From Duganella aquatilis (GTDB lineage: Bacteria > Pseudomonadota > Gammaproteobacteria > Burkholderiales > Burkholderiaceae_D): a stretch of 64,000 nucleotides of DNA. Position 1 is the stretch's first letter. The number at the start of each line of letters is the position of its first letter. Location: assembly GCF_009674565.1 (NCBI RefSeq), contig NZ_WKJL01000007.1:149691-213690 (forward strand). Reading direction: 5' to 3'. The notes under the pieces were generated by a model. It did not search any database. It was given only the letters and a program-made list of their open reading frames with translations, and had not been told where the DNA came from. Positions 53,171-61,428 of this stretch are shown here, one piece after another. Position numbers and translations under genes: made by a program.

Positions 53171-55057
53171 TCACGCCACGGGACGCAGCGCCTGCTCCAG
53201 GTCGTCGAAGTTGGCCGGCTTGACCAGGTGGAAGTCGAAACCGGCAGCGCGGGTGCGCTCGCGGTCCTGGTCCGATCCGTAGCCGGTGTGGGCGATCAGC
53301 CGCGTGTGCGCAAACGCCGGCTCGGCGCGCAGCATGCGCGCCAGCGCGTAACCGTCGGTGCCCGGCAGGCCCAGGTCCAGCACGATGGTTTGCGGCAGTT
53401 GCGCGCGCGCCAGCGCCAGCGCATCCTCGGCGTTGTGGGCGGTATGCACCTCGTGTCCCATCAGCGTCAGCAGCTCGGCCATGACGCCGACCGAATCGAT
53501 ATTGTCGTCGACCAGCAGCAGGCGCTGCGCGCCCAGCTCCGGCGCCGCCTCCGCCACCACCGGCGTCACCACCGCCGGCTGCTGTAACGGCAGCTCGATC
53601 GTGAAGGTGCTGCCCTGGCCGATACCGTCGCTGCGCACCTGCACCGTGCCGCCATGCATTTCCACCAGCTTGGACACCAGCGACAGGCCAATGCCCAGCC
53701 CGTCGTGCACGCGGTCGCGCGTCGAGGCGCCCTGCGCGAACATGTCGAAAATCCGCGCCAGGTTGTATGAGGTGATGCCGATGCCGTTGTCGGTCACCGC
53801 GATGCGGATGCGGTCCGGCTGCGGCAGCGTGGCGCTGACCGAAATCCGCCCGCCGGGGTCGGTGAACTTGGCGGCGTTGTGCAGCAGGTTGCCGATGATC
53901 TGCGACAGCCGCACCGGATCGCCATGCAGCCACACCGGCTGCGGCGGCAGGTCCACCGTCAGCACGTGACCGCGCGCCTCGAACAGCGCCTTCACGGTCT
54001 CGATGGCGGGATCGACCACCGCATGCAGCTCCACATCCTGCTGGCGCAAGGTCAGCTTGCCTTGCGAAATGCGCGCCACGTCCAGCAGGTCGTCCACCAG
54101 GTGCGTCAGATGGTCGACCTGGCGCAGGATCACGTCGCGCGCGCGCTGGTGCACCTCCGGCTGCGTCGCCGGCACCGTGTTCATCAGCGTGACGGCGCTG
54201 CGGATCGGACTCAGCGGATTGCGCAGCTCGTGCGCCAGCGTTGCCAGGAAGTCATCCTTGTGCTCGTCGGCCTGGCGCAGCAGGCCTTCCATGTTCTTGC
54301 GCTCGCTGATATCGCTGGTGATGCGGGCGATGCGGTACGGCCGCTGCTGGTCGTCGCGCACCAGGAAGGCGCGGTCGCGCACCCAGCGGATGGCGTGCTC
54401 CTGTCCCAGCCGGAACTCCTGGTCGTAATGGCCGCTGTTCGAAAAGTCTTGCCAGTCGGCCTGCACCAGCGCGCGGTCTTCGGTGTGCACGGCGGCCAGC
54501 CAGTCGTCCGGCGTCTGCTGCAACTGCGCCAGCGTGCGACCGAACAGACGCTCGTAGGCCGGGCTGGCGTACAGCAGCTGGTGGTCGGCCACGCCGAACA
54601 TCCAGAACACGTCCTCGATATTTTCGGTCAGCTGGCGGAAGCGTTCCTCGCTGTTGCGCAGGTCCATCTGGGTACGTTGCAGGCGCAGCAGCGCATTGAC
54701 GTTGGCAATCAGCTCATCGGCTTCGATCGGCGCGGCCAGATAGTTGTCGGCGCCGCCGTCCAGGCCGCGAATCTTGTCGTCGCGGCCGATCAGCGCGGCC
54801 GAGGTCTGCAACACCAGCACGGTGCAGGTGGCCACGTCGGCCTTGATGCGGCGGCACACCTCGATGCCGCTGATGTCGGGCAGCTTGACGTCCAGCAGCA
54901 CCAGCGCCGGCGCCTGCTTGCGCGCCATCTCCAGCGCATCGGTGCCGTTGGCGGCCTCGATCACGGCAAAACCGGCGCTTTGCAGGATGCGCGTCTTGAC
55001 GTAGCGGGCGCCGTCGTTGTCGTCGACGTTGAGGATCAGGATGGAACTGTTATCCAT
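53171..55057 (-). CDS. REC-PAS-histidine kinase-REC hybrid, last gene of the stressosome operon
   Basis: 628 residues, soluble. ATG 55057 has AAGGA eight bases upstream; ATG 55075 is also possible. REC1 (about 5-125) has D-D-N-D and acceptor Asp56 but reads L-A-A-P where the conserved Lys-Pro is expected (Ala109), so its phosphorylation switch may be impaired. A PAS domain follows (about 137-255), then phosphoacceptor His in L-A-H-E-L-R-N-P-L, ATPase boxes N-L-L-H-N-A-A-K-F, D-N-G-I-G-I and G-L-G-I-G-L. REC2 (about 510-628) is complete: V-D-D-N, L-D-L-G-L-P, H-T-G-Y and V-K-P. It is separated from the kinase gene upstream by ten bases. It probably relays stressosome output to an unseen regulator. 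Confidence 0.9.
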   Translation of the reverse strand: MDNSSILILNVDDNDGARYVKTRILQSAGFAVIEAANGTDALEMARKQAPALVLLDVKLPDISGIEVCRRIKADVATCTVLVLQTSAALIGRDDKIRGLDGGADNYLAAPIEADELIANVNALLRLQRTQMDLRNSEERFRQLTENIEDVFWMFGVADHQLLYASPAYERLFGRTLAQLQQTPDDWLAAVHTEDRALVQADWQDFSNSGHYDQEFRLGQEHAIRWVRDRAFLVRDDQQRPYRIARITSDISERKNMEGLLRQADEHKDDFLATLAHELRNPLSPIRSAVTLMNTVPATQPEVHQRARDVILRQVDHLTHLVDDLLDVARISQGKLTLRQQDVELHAVVDPAIETVKALFEARGHVLTVDLPPQPVWLHGDPVRLSQIIGNLLHNAAKFTDPGGRISVSATLPQPDRIRIAVTDNGIGITSYNLARIFDMFAQGASTRDRVHDGLGIGLSLVSKLVEMHGGTVQVRSDGIGQGSTFTIELPLQQPAVVTPVVAEAAPELGAQRLLLVDDNIDSVGVMAELLTLMGHEVHTAHNAEDALALARAQLPQTIVLDLGLPGTDGYALARMLRAEPAFAHTRLIAHTGYGSDQDRERTRAAGFDFHLVKPANFDDLEQALRPVA

Positions 55058-55067
55058 GACGGTATCC

Positions 55068-56405
55068 TTATTCATGGGGGACGGCGGGAAGCCGCAGATA
55101 GAACGTCGAACCCTGGCCTTCGGCGCTATGCACCTCGACTTCGCCGCCCAGCAGCGTGGCCAGCTTGCGGCACAGGGGCAGTCCCAGCCCGGTGCCTTTG
55201 GCGCGGCGCTGCAGCGGGTGCTCGATCTGGCTGAACTCTTCAAAAATCAATTGCTGGTTTTCCGGGCTGATGCCGATGCCGCTGTCAGTCACGGCCAGCG
55301 TGATGCGGCCCTCGGCCTCGTCCACCAGTTCCACCACCACCTGGCCCTGCTCGGTGAACTTGAGCGCGTTGGAGATGAAGTTGCGCAGGATCTGCGTCAC
55401 CTTGCCCTCGTCCGACACCAGCGTGGTCGGCGCCGGCTCGACAAACACCAGTTCCACCGTCGAATGGCGCGTCAGCGGCCGCAGCATACCTTTCAGCGCG
55501 CTGAACATCTCGCCGATGCTGATCGGCGCCATGGTCACCTCGACCTTGCCGGCCTCGATCTTGGCCAGGTCGAGCAAATCGTTGACCAGCTCCGACAGGT
55601 CGCCGGCGGCACTGGCGATGAAGGCCACCTGGCGTTCCTGCTCCGGGGTCAGCGGGCCGTCCATGCGGTCCAGCAGCAGCTGGGTCAGCGCGCGGATGGA
55701 ACTGAGCGGCGTGCGCAGCTCGTGGCTGGTGTTGGACAGGAAGCGCGATTTCATTTCGTCAGCCTTGCGCAGCCGCTCGGCTTTTTCCTCGATCTCGGCG
55801 TACAGCGCCACCACGCCGCGGTTGGTGTCTTCCAGTTCGCGCGTCAGCGCCAGCAGGTCATCCTGGCGTTCGCGCAGCTCGGCCAGCGCCTGCGCCAGCT
55901 CGCGGTTCTGCTGCTCGATCTCGGTATAGGTGCTCTGCACCGGCATGGCGGCCAGCCGCGCGCCGATCTGCGTGCTCAGTTCCCGCGCCTGCACTTCCGA
56001 CATCGGCGGCAGCGTCTTGTTCATCACCACGTTGAGCGAACTGGCCGAGGCGCTGACGATGCTGCAATCGTCCATCAGGCGCTGCGCCGTCACCAGCGCA
56101 ACATCCAGCTGCGGCGGCACGGTCTCGATCTCGATGCTGGCCGGCTGCCGCGCCGCGCCTTCGGCGCTGACGATCACCCGCAGCTGGGGCGGCTTATGCT
56201 GGGCGTTGATGGCAAACGTCGCCCGCCCGCCGGACAAGCGGCCATAGGCGCAGCGCGCCACTTCCGAGACAGCCGTGGCGATGCGCACCTGGTCCTGCAC
56301 GCCGAAATTCAGCATGCCGGCGATCTGGCGCGCGCGCTGGCGCACCGCCACCACATCCGGTGCGCTGTCGATGCCGACCTGCAGGATGCGGACGAAGGGC
56401 ATCAT
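55068..56405 (-). CDS. Histidine kinase with an N-terminal RsbT-like domain lacking ATP-site residues
   Basis: 445 residues. Residues 1-130 align along their length with RsbT, but the ATP-site residues are lost: Cys52 for the N-box Asn in S-E-V-A-R-C, A-E-G-A instead of D-T-G-P-G, and no G-L-G-L-G loop. The closing L-N-V-V-M-N-K resembles the RsbT C-terminus. A coiled coil (about 155-220) leads to the phosphoacceptor His228 (N-T-S-H-E-L-R-T-P-L), and a normal ATPase domain with N-F-I-S-N-A-L-K-F, D-S-G-I-G-I and G-T-G-L-G-L-P. No membrane segment. The start overlaps the phosphatase stop. It is likely docked to RsbS or competes with RsbT. Confidence 0.85.
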   Translation of the reverse strand: MMPFVRILQVGIDSAPDVVAVRQRARQIAGMLNFGVQDQVRIATAVSEVARCAYGRLSGGRATFAINAQHKPPQLRVIVSAEGAARQPASIEIETVPPQLDVALVTAQRLMDDCSIVSASASSLNVVMNKTLPPMSEVQARELSTQIGARLAAMPVQSTYTEIEQQNRELAQALAELRERQDDLLALTRELEDTNRGVVALYAEIEEKAERLRKADEMKSRFLSNTSHELRTPLSSIRALTQLLLDRMDGPLTPEQERQVAFIASAAGDLSELVNDLLDLAKIEAGKVEVTMAPISIGEMFSALKGMLRPLTRHSTVELVFVEPAPTTLVSDEGKVTQILRNFISNALKFTEQGQVVVELVDEAEGRITLAVTDSGIGISPENQQLIFEEFSQIEHPLQRRAKGTGLGLPLCRKLATLLGGEVEVHSAEGQGSTFYLRLPAVPHE

Positions 56406-57430
56406 GCGCTCCCCGGCATGACCGCCACCAGCACACTGGCGTCGTCGCGGCCACGACTGTGGTCACGCAGCAGCACGGCCGCGATAATCGCCGGCGCGCG
56501 CGCCTCCAGCCCCGGATAGTTGACCAGGTCCCACTGGGTGGTGATGCCGTCGCTGGCCAGGATCGCCAGCGCACCGGCCGGGCACGCAAATGTCAGCTCC
56601 TGCACCGTACGCATATTGTGGCCGACGATGCCGTTGTGCGACATCAGGTGGCGCCGCGCGCCATCCGCATACACGCTGGCGCTGACGTTGCCGATGCCGG
56701 CAAACGTCAACTGCTGCTGCGCAGGGTCGAGCGTGGCGATCGCCAGCGCCGCGCCGCGCGTCGGCCGCAGCGCCTCGTGGCAGGAAGCGATCAGGCGCTG
56801 CGGGCCGGCAGCCGGCATCAACGACAAGGTCTCCAGCGCGGCAGCGGCGGCCTTGGCGGCTTGCGCACCGTGGCCCAGGCCATCGGCCAGCATCAGCGTG
56901 ACGCGGCCCGCCTGCCGCGCCACCGCCCAGGCGTCGCCGCTCTCGGTTTCGCCGGCCAGCGGCAGGCAGACGCCGCCACTTGCAAATTCTTCCAGTTTGG
57001 CCGGCGGCGCCGTGCGCCACAGGCGCGCGAACAGCACCGTGCCTTTGCCGGACGGCGCGTACACGTCGAACTGGTCGGCCAGGCGGCGGATCGCACCCAG
57101 CCCGGTGCCGGCGGTGCCGGCGCTCGACACGCCGTCGGTCATCGCCTGCGGCAGGTTGCCGATGCCCGGGCCGTCGTCGATGGCCAGCACCTCGATGCAG
57201 GCCTGGCCCGCATGGTTGACGATGGACGCCAGCAGGCGCCCCTCGCCGGCGTGCTTGAGGATGTTGGTGGCGGCTTCGGTGATGATGAGCGCCAGCTGGC
57301 CGCTGCGCGTCTCATCCATCTCCAGCTGCGTTGCCAGCAGTTGGCCGCTGCGGCGGGCGGCGCCGACGTCGCTCGCATGGCTGATGCTGATCCATGCGGC
57401 GGGGTCGAGCGAACTGCTTAGATTTTCCAT
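56402..57430 (-). CDS. RsbT-like ATPase fused to PP2C/SpoIIE-type phosphatase (RsbX-like)
   Basis: 342 residues. Residues about 10-138 are an RsbT-like ATPase domain with Glu52/Asn56 (T-E-A-A-T-N), Asp86 in D-D-G-P-G-I and G-T-G-L-G-A intact. Residues about 150-342 are a PP2C-type domain with metal Asp166 (G-D-A-W), Asp183 (A-D-G-L-G-H-G), S-D-G-I-T near 285 and G-R-D-D-A-S near 328. It resembles RsbX, which resets the stressosome by removing phosphate from RsbR and RsbS. The additional kinase-like domain means one protein might both add and remove phosphate. The start overlaps rsbT by 13 bases. Confidence 0.88.
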   Translation of the reverse strand: MENLSSSLDPAAWISISHASDVGAARRSGQLLATQLEMDETRSGQLALIITEAATNILKHAGEGRLLASIVNHAGQACIEVLAIDDGPGIGNLPQAMTDGVSSAGTAGTGLGAIRRLADQFDVYAPSGKGTVLFARLWRTAPPAKLEEFASGGVCLPLAGETESGDAWAVARQAGRVTLMLADGLGHGAQAAKAAAAALETLSLMPAAGPQRLIASCHEALRPTRGAALAIATLDPAQQQLTFAGIGNVSASVYADGARRHLMSHNGIVGHNMRTVQELTFACPAGALAILASDGITTQWDLVNYPGLEARAPAIIAAVLLRDHSRGRDDASVLVAVMPGSA

Positions 57431-57888
57431 TTAATAATCGCTACCGCTGCGCCCTCGCCGGGGCGTGAATCTATATTGAATTCGTCGACCAGGCGCTTGG
57501 TGCCGCCCAGTCCCAGTCCCAGCCCGCCACCGCTGGTGTAACCATCGCGCAAGGCCAGCTCGATATCCTCGATACCAGGACCGGTATCGGCAAACACCAG
57601 CCGCAATCCTTTGCGCAGGCCGTCGCGCAGCCGTTCCAGCACCACCACGCCGCCACCGCCGTACTTGATGGTGTTGCGCGCCAGCTCGCTGGCGGCGGTC
57701 ACCAGCTTGGTCTGGTCGACCAGGCTCAGCTTCATGTCGATGGCGTGCTCGCGTACCGCCTTGCGCACGGCCACCACGTGTTCGTCGGTCTCCAGCGGCA
57801 AAACTTGATGCAGGTCAGCGCGGTCAACATAGCTGTTCACCAAGGGCGAGCGGTAGCGGCTGACATCCACGGTTGCGGTGTTCATCAC
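57418..57888 (-). CDS. rsbT: Serine/threonine kinase switch protein RsbT
   Basis: 156 residues (or 155 from the second ATG). The GHKL ATP site is intact: Glu68 and Asn72 in S-E-L-A-R-N-T-I-K-Y-G, Asp101 in D-T-G-P-G-I, and G-L-G-L-G-L-G-G-T-K-R-L. In studied systems RsbT phosphorylates RsbS and RsbR, leaves the complex and activates the downstream module. It overlaps rsbS by four bases and the phosphatase gene by 13. Confidence 0.92.
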   Translation of the reverse strand: MMNTATVDVSRYRSPLVNSYVDRADLHQVLPLETDEHVVAVRKAVREHAIDMKLSLVDQTKLVTAASELARNTIKYGGGGVVVLERLRDGLRKGLRLVFADTGPGIEDIELALRDGYTSGGGLGLGLGGTKRLVDEFNIDSRPGEGAAVAIIKWKI

Positions 57889-58241
57889 TCGTAGCTCTTC
57901 CCTAGCAGCTTCATGCCTTTCTCGACATTCAGCGCGGTTTTCACGCCGGGCAAGGTCAAGCCCAGTTCCACCAGCGTGATCGCCACCGCCGGCTGCATGC
58001 CGACCAGCACCGTCTGGGCGTCGAGCACGCGCGCCATGGCGGCGGTGTTGCTGATCATGCGGCCGATAAACGAATCCACCAGGTCCAGCGCGGAAATGTC
58101 GATCAGCACGCCCTTGGCGCGGTCGCGCACGATCCGTTCGGTCAGGTCGTCCTGCAGCGTCAGCGCCAGGCGGTCATGCATGTCGACCTGGATGGTCACC
58201 AGCAGCAGGTCGCCGATACGCAGAATAGGTATGCGTTCCAT
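57885..58241 (-). CDS. rsbS: Stressosome core protein RsbS (STAS)
   Basis: 118 residues, a single STAS domain. The phospho-acceptor Ser57 lies in A-L-D-L-V-D-S-F-I-G-R, the RsbS signature. ATG 58241 gives M-E-R-I-P-I-L-R-I-G, the expected N-terminus; the frame extends upstream into rsbR without similarity. It forms the stressosome shell together with RsbR and holds RsbT. Confidence 0.93.
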   Translation of the reverse strand: MERIPILRIGDLLLVTIQVDMHDRLALTLQDDLTERIVRDRAKGVLIDISALDLVDSFIGRMISNTAAMARVLDAQTVLVGMQPAVAITLVELGLTLPGVKTALNVEKGMKLLGKSYE

Positions 58242-58248
58242 CGTGCGT

Positions 58249-59100
58249 TCAACCCTTGCGGCTGATGGTGGCGCCAACCCGGTCCAGCGCCACCACAAAG
58301 GCGTCGGCCAGGGTAGCCTTGGTGATCACGTCCTCCAGGTTCACGCCCAGGTGGACGATGGTCTGGGCGATCTGCGGACGGATGCCGGAAATGATGCAGT
58401 CGGCGCCCATCAGGCGCGCGGCGGCGATGGTTTTCATCAAGTGCTGGGCCACCAGGGTGTCGACGGTCGGCACGCCGGTGATGTCGATGATGGCGATGGC
58501 GGCGCCGGTTTCCACCACTTTTTCCAGCAGGCTTTCCATCACCACCTGGCTGCGCGCGCTGTCCAGCGTGCCGATCAGCGGCAGCGCCAGGATGTCCTGC
58601 CACAGCTTGACGACCGGGGTCGACAGCTCCATCAGCTCGTGCTGCTGGCGCACGATGATCTGGTCGCGGCTCTTCTGGAACACTTCCACCGTGTACAGGC
58701 CCAGCTGGTCGAGCAAGGTGCTGACCGCCCACGACACTTCCGCCAGCACCGCCGGTTCCGCCGCCAGTTCGGTGCGCAGCAGGGTGAACAGCGGCTGCTT
58801 GAGCGAGAACACAAAGGTCGCGGTCTCGTTCGGCGTCGACCCCTGCTTGGCGCGCTGGGCCGAAATCTCGTTCAGCAGGTTGCGCACCTCGTCCCAGTTG
58901 CGGTGGTTGATGTCGTCGGTGCCGCCGGTGGCGATGGCCGCCGGCAGCAGGGCCAGGAACTGGCGCGTGTGGCGCTGCACCGACGCTTCGTCGCTGCGGA
59001 AGGTTTTGCTGCCCAGTTCAGTAGTCCAGGCCGTCAGAATGCTGCTTTCGTGTTGCGTGATCAGCGCGCTCAGGCGCTGCGCGATGTTATTGGCACTCAT
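58249..59100 (-). CDS. rsbR: Stressosome sensor protein RsbR-like
   Basis: 283 residues. The N-terminal helical RsbRD-type sensor domain (about 8-150) lacks a haem-globin or LOV signature. A linker leads to the STAS domain, starting E-L-S-T-P-V-V-K-L-W near 158. Expected phosphorylation regions are L-P-L-I-G-T-L-D-S (Ser181 near the classic linker Thr) and D-I-T-G-V-P-T-V-D-T (Thr208-Thr215). It is the first gene of a six-gene operon ending at 53171. The signal it senses cannot be read. Confidence 0.9.
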   Translation of the reverse strand: MSANNIAQRLSALITQHESSILTAWTTELGSKTFRSDEASVQRHTRQFLALLPAAIATGGTDDINHRNWDEVRNLLNEISAQRAKQGSTPNETATFVFSLKQPLFTLLRTELAAEPAVLAEVSWAVSTLLDQLGLYTVEVFQKSRDQIIVRQQHELMELSTPVVKLWQDILALPLIGTLDSARSQVVMESLLEKVVETGAAIAIIDITGVPTVDTLVAQHLMKTIAAARLMGADCIISGIRPQIAQTIVHLGVNLEDVITKATLADAFVVALDRVGATISRKG

Positions 59101-59200
59101 AAATCCCCTAGTGTGTTAGTTGACGTTACCTTCAGACTATATAGCATTCCATCAATAATGAACTTGTTTCAATCGTGCGTCGGCAAAAAGTAAACATTTC

Positions 59201-59240
59201 TTGCCTTTTTGATTTCTAGTGTTATAGTTCACTACAACAC
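59201..59240 (+). promoter_or_regulatory. Promoter and YtrA-type operator of the GntR-ABC operon
   Basis: TTGCCT (59201-59206) and TATAGT (59223-59228) are 16 bases apart. Overlapping the -10 is a 22-base inverted repeat, GTGTTATAGT and ACTACAACAC around TC (59219-59240), matching at nine of ten positions. This fits autorepression by the GntR protein starting at 59274. Confidence 0.7.
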
Positions 59241-59273
59241 CACTTCATTAACACACGTAAGGGGTAAACATGT

Positions 59274-59630
59274 ATGTGGAATGACAATGCGCCGATCTAT
59301 CGGCAGCTGAAGGACAAGGTGGTCGGCATGATGCTCGACGGCCTGCTCAAGCCGGGCGACGCCCTGCCCTCGGTGCGGCAGATCGCCGCCGATTATCAAC
59401 TCAATCCCATCACGGTATCGCGCGCCTACCAGGAACTGGTGGACGAAACGCTGGTGGAAAAACGGAGAGGATTAGGTATGTACGTAACTGATGGCGCCCG
59501 CGACAAACTGTTGGCCAGCGAACGCGAACGCTTCCTGCGCGAAGACTGGCCGGTGATGCTGGAACGTATCCGCCGCCTGGGCCTGGACCTGGAAGCGCTG
59601 CTGAAGGCGGCGCCGGGAGGTGCGGCATGA
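59274..59630 (+). CDS. GntR-family regulator, YtrA subfamily
   Basis: 118 residues: a winged-helix domain (P-I-Y-R-Q-L-K-D-K-V near residue 5, P-G-D-A-L-P-S-V-R-Q-I-A and N-P-I-T-V-S-R-A-Y-Q-E-L) with only a short C-terminal dimerisation helix, the hallmark of YtrA. ATG 59274 is used behind AAGGGG; ATG 59270 leads to a stop after four codons. The stop overlaps the ABC gene by four bases. YtrA regulators usually repress an ABC exporter in their own operon. Confidence 0.92.
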   Translation: MWNDNAPIYRQLKDKVVGMMLDGLLKPGDALPSVRQIAADYQLNPITVSRAYQELVDETLVEKRRGLGMYVTDGARDKLLASERERFLREDWPVMLERIRRLGLDLEALLKAAPGGAA

Positions 59631-60484
59631 GCGCCGTCATCACCGCCGGCGGCCTGCGCAAGCAATATGGCAAGCAGACCGCGCTGGACGGCGCCTCCTT
59701 CAGCGTCGAGGCGGGCCGCATCGTCGGCCTGATCGGCCCTAACGGTTCCGGCAAGACCACCACGCTCAAGGCCATCCTCGGCCTGACGCAGTTCCAGGGC
59801 GAGCTGTCAGTACTGGGCATGGACCCGCGCACCCAGCGCGAGGCGCTGATGAACGAGGTCTGCTTCATCGCCGACGTGGCCATCCTGCCGCGCTGGCTCA
59901 AGGTCAAGGACGCCATCGCCTTTGTCGAAGGCGTGCATCCGCGCTTCAACCGCGCCAAGGCCGAGCAGTACATCGCCAACACCAAGCTGACGCCGGACAT
60001 GAAGGTCAAGGCCATGTCCAAGGGCATGGTGGTGCAGCTGCACCTGGCGCTGGTGATGGCGATCGACGCCAAGCTGCTGGTGCTGGACGAGCCGACGCTG
60101 GGCCTGGACATCCTGTACCGCAAGCAGTTCTACCAGAACCTGCTGGAAGACTACTTCGACGAGAACAAGACCATCCTGATCACCACCCACCAGATCGAGG
60201 AAGTCGAGCACATCCTCACCGACCTGCTGTTCATTGAAAACGGCAGGATCGCGCTGGCCGCCAGCATGGACGAGGTGGGCGAACGCTTCACCGAGGTGAT
60301 GGTCGAGCCGCAGTTCGTCGCCGCCGCCAACGCCTTGCAGCCGGTCAGCCAGCGCACCGTGTTCGGCAAGCCGGTGATGCTGTTTGACGGTGTCCAGCGG
60401 GGCCAACTGGCCAATTTCGGCGAACTGCGCACGCCCAGCGTGGCCGACCTGTTCGTTGCGACCATGAAAGGAAGTTACGCATGA
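59627..60484 (+). CDS. ABC transporter ATP-binding protein (YtrB-like)
   Basis: 285 residues. Walker A G-P-N-G-S-G-K-T-T near residue 40, Q-loop region, Walker B L-L-V-L-D-E-P-T-L-G-L-D near 150 and the switch His in T-T-H-Q-I-E-E-V-E. The signature motif reads M-S-K-G-M in place of L-S-G-G-Q, which is common in this exporter group. It pairs with the membrane protein downstream, overlapping it by four bases. Confidence 0.93.
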   Translation: MSAVITAGGLRKQYGKQTALDGASFSVEAGRIVGLIGPNGSGKTTTLKAILGLTQFQGELSVLGMDPRTQREALMNEVCFIADVAILPRWLKVKDAIAFVEGVHPRFNRAKAEQYIANTKLTPDMKVKAMSKGMVVQLHLALVMAIDAKLLVLDEPTLGLDILYRKQFYQNLLEDYFDENKTILITTHQIEEVEHILTDLLFIENGRIALAASMDEVGERFTEVMVEPQFVAAANALQPVSQRTVFGKPVMLFDGVQRGQLANFGELRTPSVADLFVATMKGSYA

Positions 60485-61428
60485 AAACCATGAAATGGCT
60501 GATCAAGCGCGAGATGTGGGAAAACAAGGGCATGCTGGTGTGGACCCCGGTGGTGATCGCCGCCGCCATCGCCCTGCTGGCCCTGAGCGCCCTGTTCCTC
60601 GGCAAGATGGACAGCATCTTTATCGAAGGCCAGGCCATCGGCACCATCAGCATCGAAGGCACGGTGCGCGCGCGCATCGCCGACACGCTGGCGCAGGCCT
60701 ACCTGGGCGCGGGCATGCCGGTGCTGATGGTGCTGGGCCTGCTGGTGTTCTTCTACTGCCTCGGCGCGCTGCACGACGAGCGCCGCGACCGCAGCCTGCT
60801 GTTCTGGAAATCGCTGCCGGTGTCGGACGCCACCACCGTGCTGTCCAAGGTGCTGCTGGCGATGGTGGTGGCGCCGCTGATCACCATGGGCATCACCATT
60901 GTGCTGGGCCTGCTGGTGCTGCTGGTCACCTGCGCCATCCTGCTGAACCACGGCACCAACCTGTTCGGCGCCGTGCTGGGCACGCCGGAGTTCTACCTGG
61001 CGCCGCTGCGGCTGGTGGGCCTGCTGCCGGTGTACGTGCTGTGGGCGCTGCCGACGGTGGGCTGGCTGCTGATGGTGTCGAGCATGGCGCGTTCCAAGGT
61101 GTTCCTGTGGGCGGTCGGTACGCCGGTGATCACCACGCTGCTGCTGGTGTGGGCGCAGCGGGCGCTGCACTTCGGCATCGACGCCGCCTGGTTCGCCAGT
61201 CACATCACCAACCGCATCCTGCTGGGCGTGGTGCCGGGCTCGTGGTTCGCCTTCAGCCGCGACACCGTTACCCTGTCGCACGAAGGCAACGGGCCGCCGC
61301 TGCCGGACGCCATCTTCAGCGGCTCGTGGGAGACCTTGGCCGGACCGAGCGTGTGGATCGGCGTCGTGGCCGGTGTGGCAATGATCGCCGTTGCAGTCTA
61401 TATGCGCCGTCGCCGTGAAGAAGTCTAA
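60481..61428 (+). CDS. ABC transporter membrane protein
   Basis: 315 residues with about six membrane segments (first at about 18-38). M-K-W-L-I-K-R-E-M-W-E-N-K-G-M at the N-terminus is typical of ABC-2 permeases partnered with YtrB-like ATPases. Near residue 100 the loop H-D-E-R-R-D-R-S-L-L-F-W-K-S-L-P is a family hallmark. Substrate unknown; relatives respond to cell-envelope stress. Confidence 0.88.
   Translation: MKTMKWLIKREMWENKGMLVWTPVVIAAAIALLALSALFLGKMDSIFIEGQAIGTISIEGTVRARIADTLAQAYLGAGMPVLMVLGLLVFFYCLGALHDERRDRSLLFWKSLPVSDATTVLSKVLLAMVVAPLITMGITIVLGLLVLLVTCAILLNHGTNLFGAVLGTPEFYLAPLRLVGLLPVYVLWALPTVGWLLMVSSMARSKVFLWAVGTPVITTLLLVWAQRALHFGIDAAWFASHITNRILLGVVPGSWFAFSRDTVTLSHEGNGPPLPDAIFSGSWETLAGPSVWIGVVAGVAMIAVAVYMRRRREEV

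Noticed and set aside
59270..59284. ATG four bases before the GntR start
   Set aside because: It stops after four codons, so it cannot be the start of the regulator and is too short for a leader peptide.
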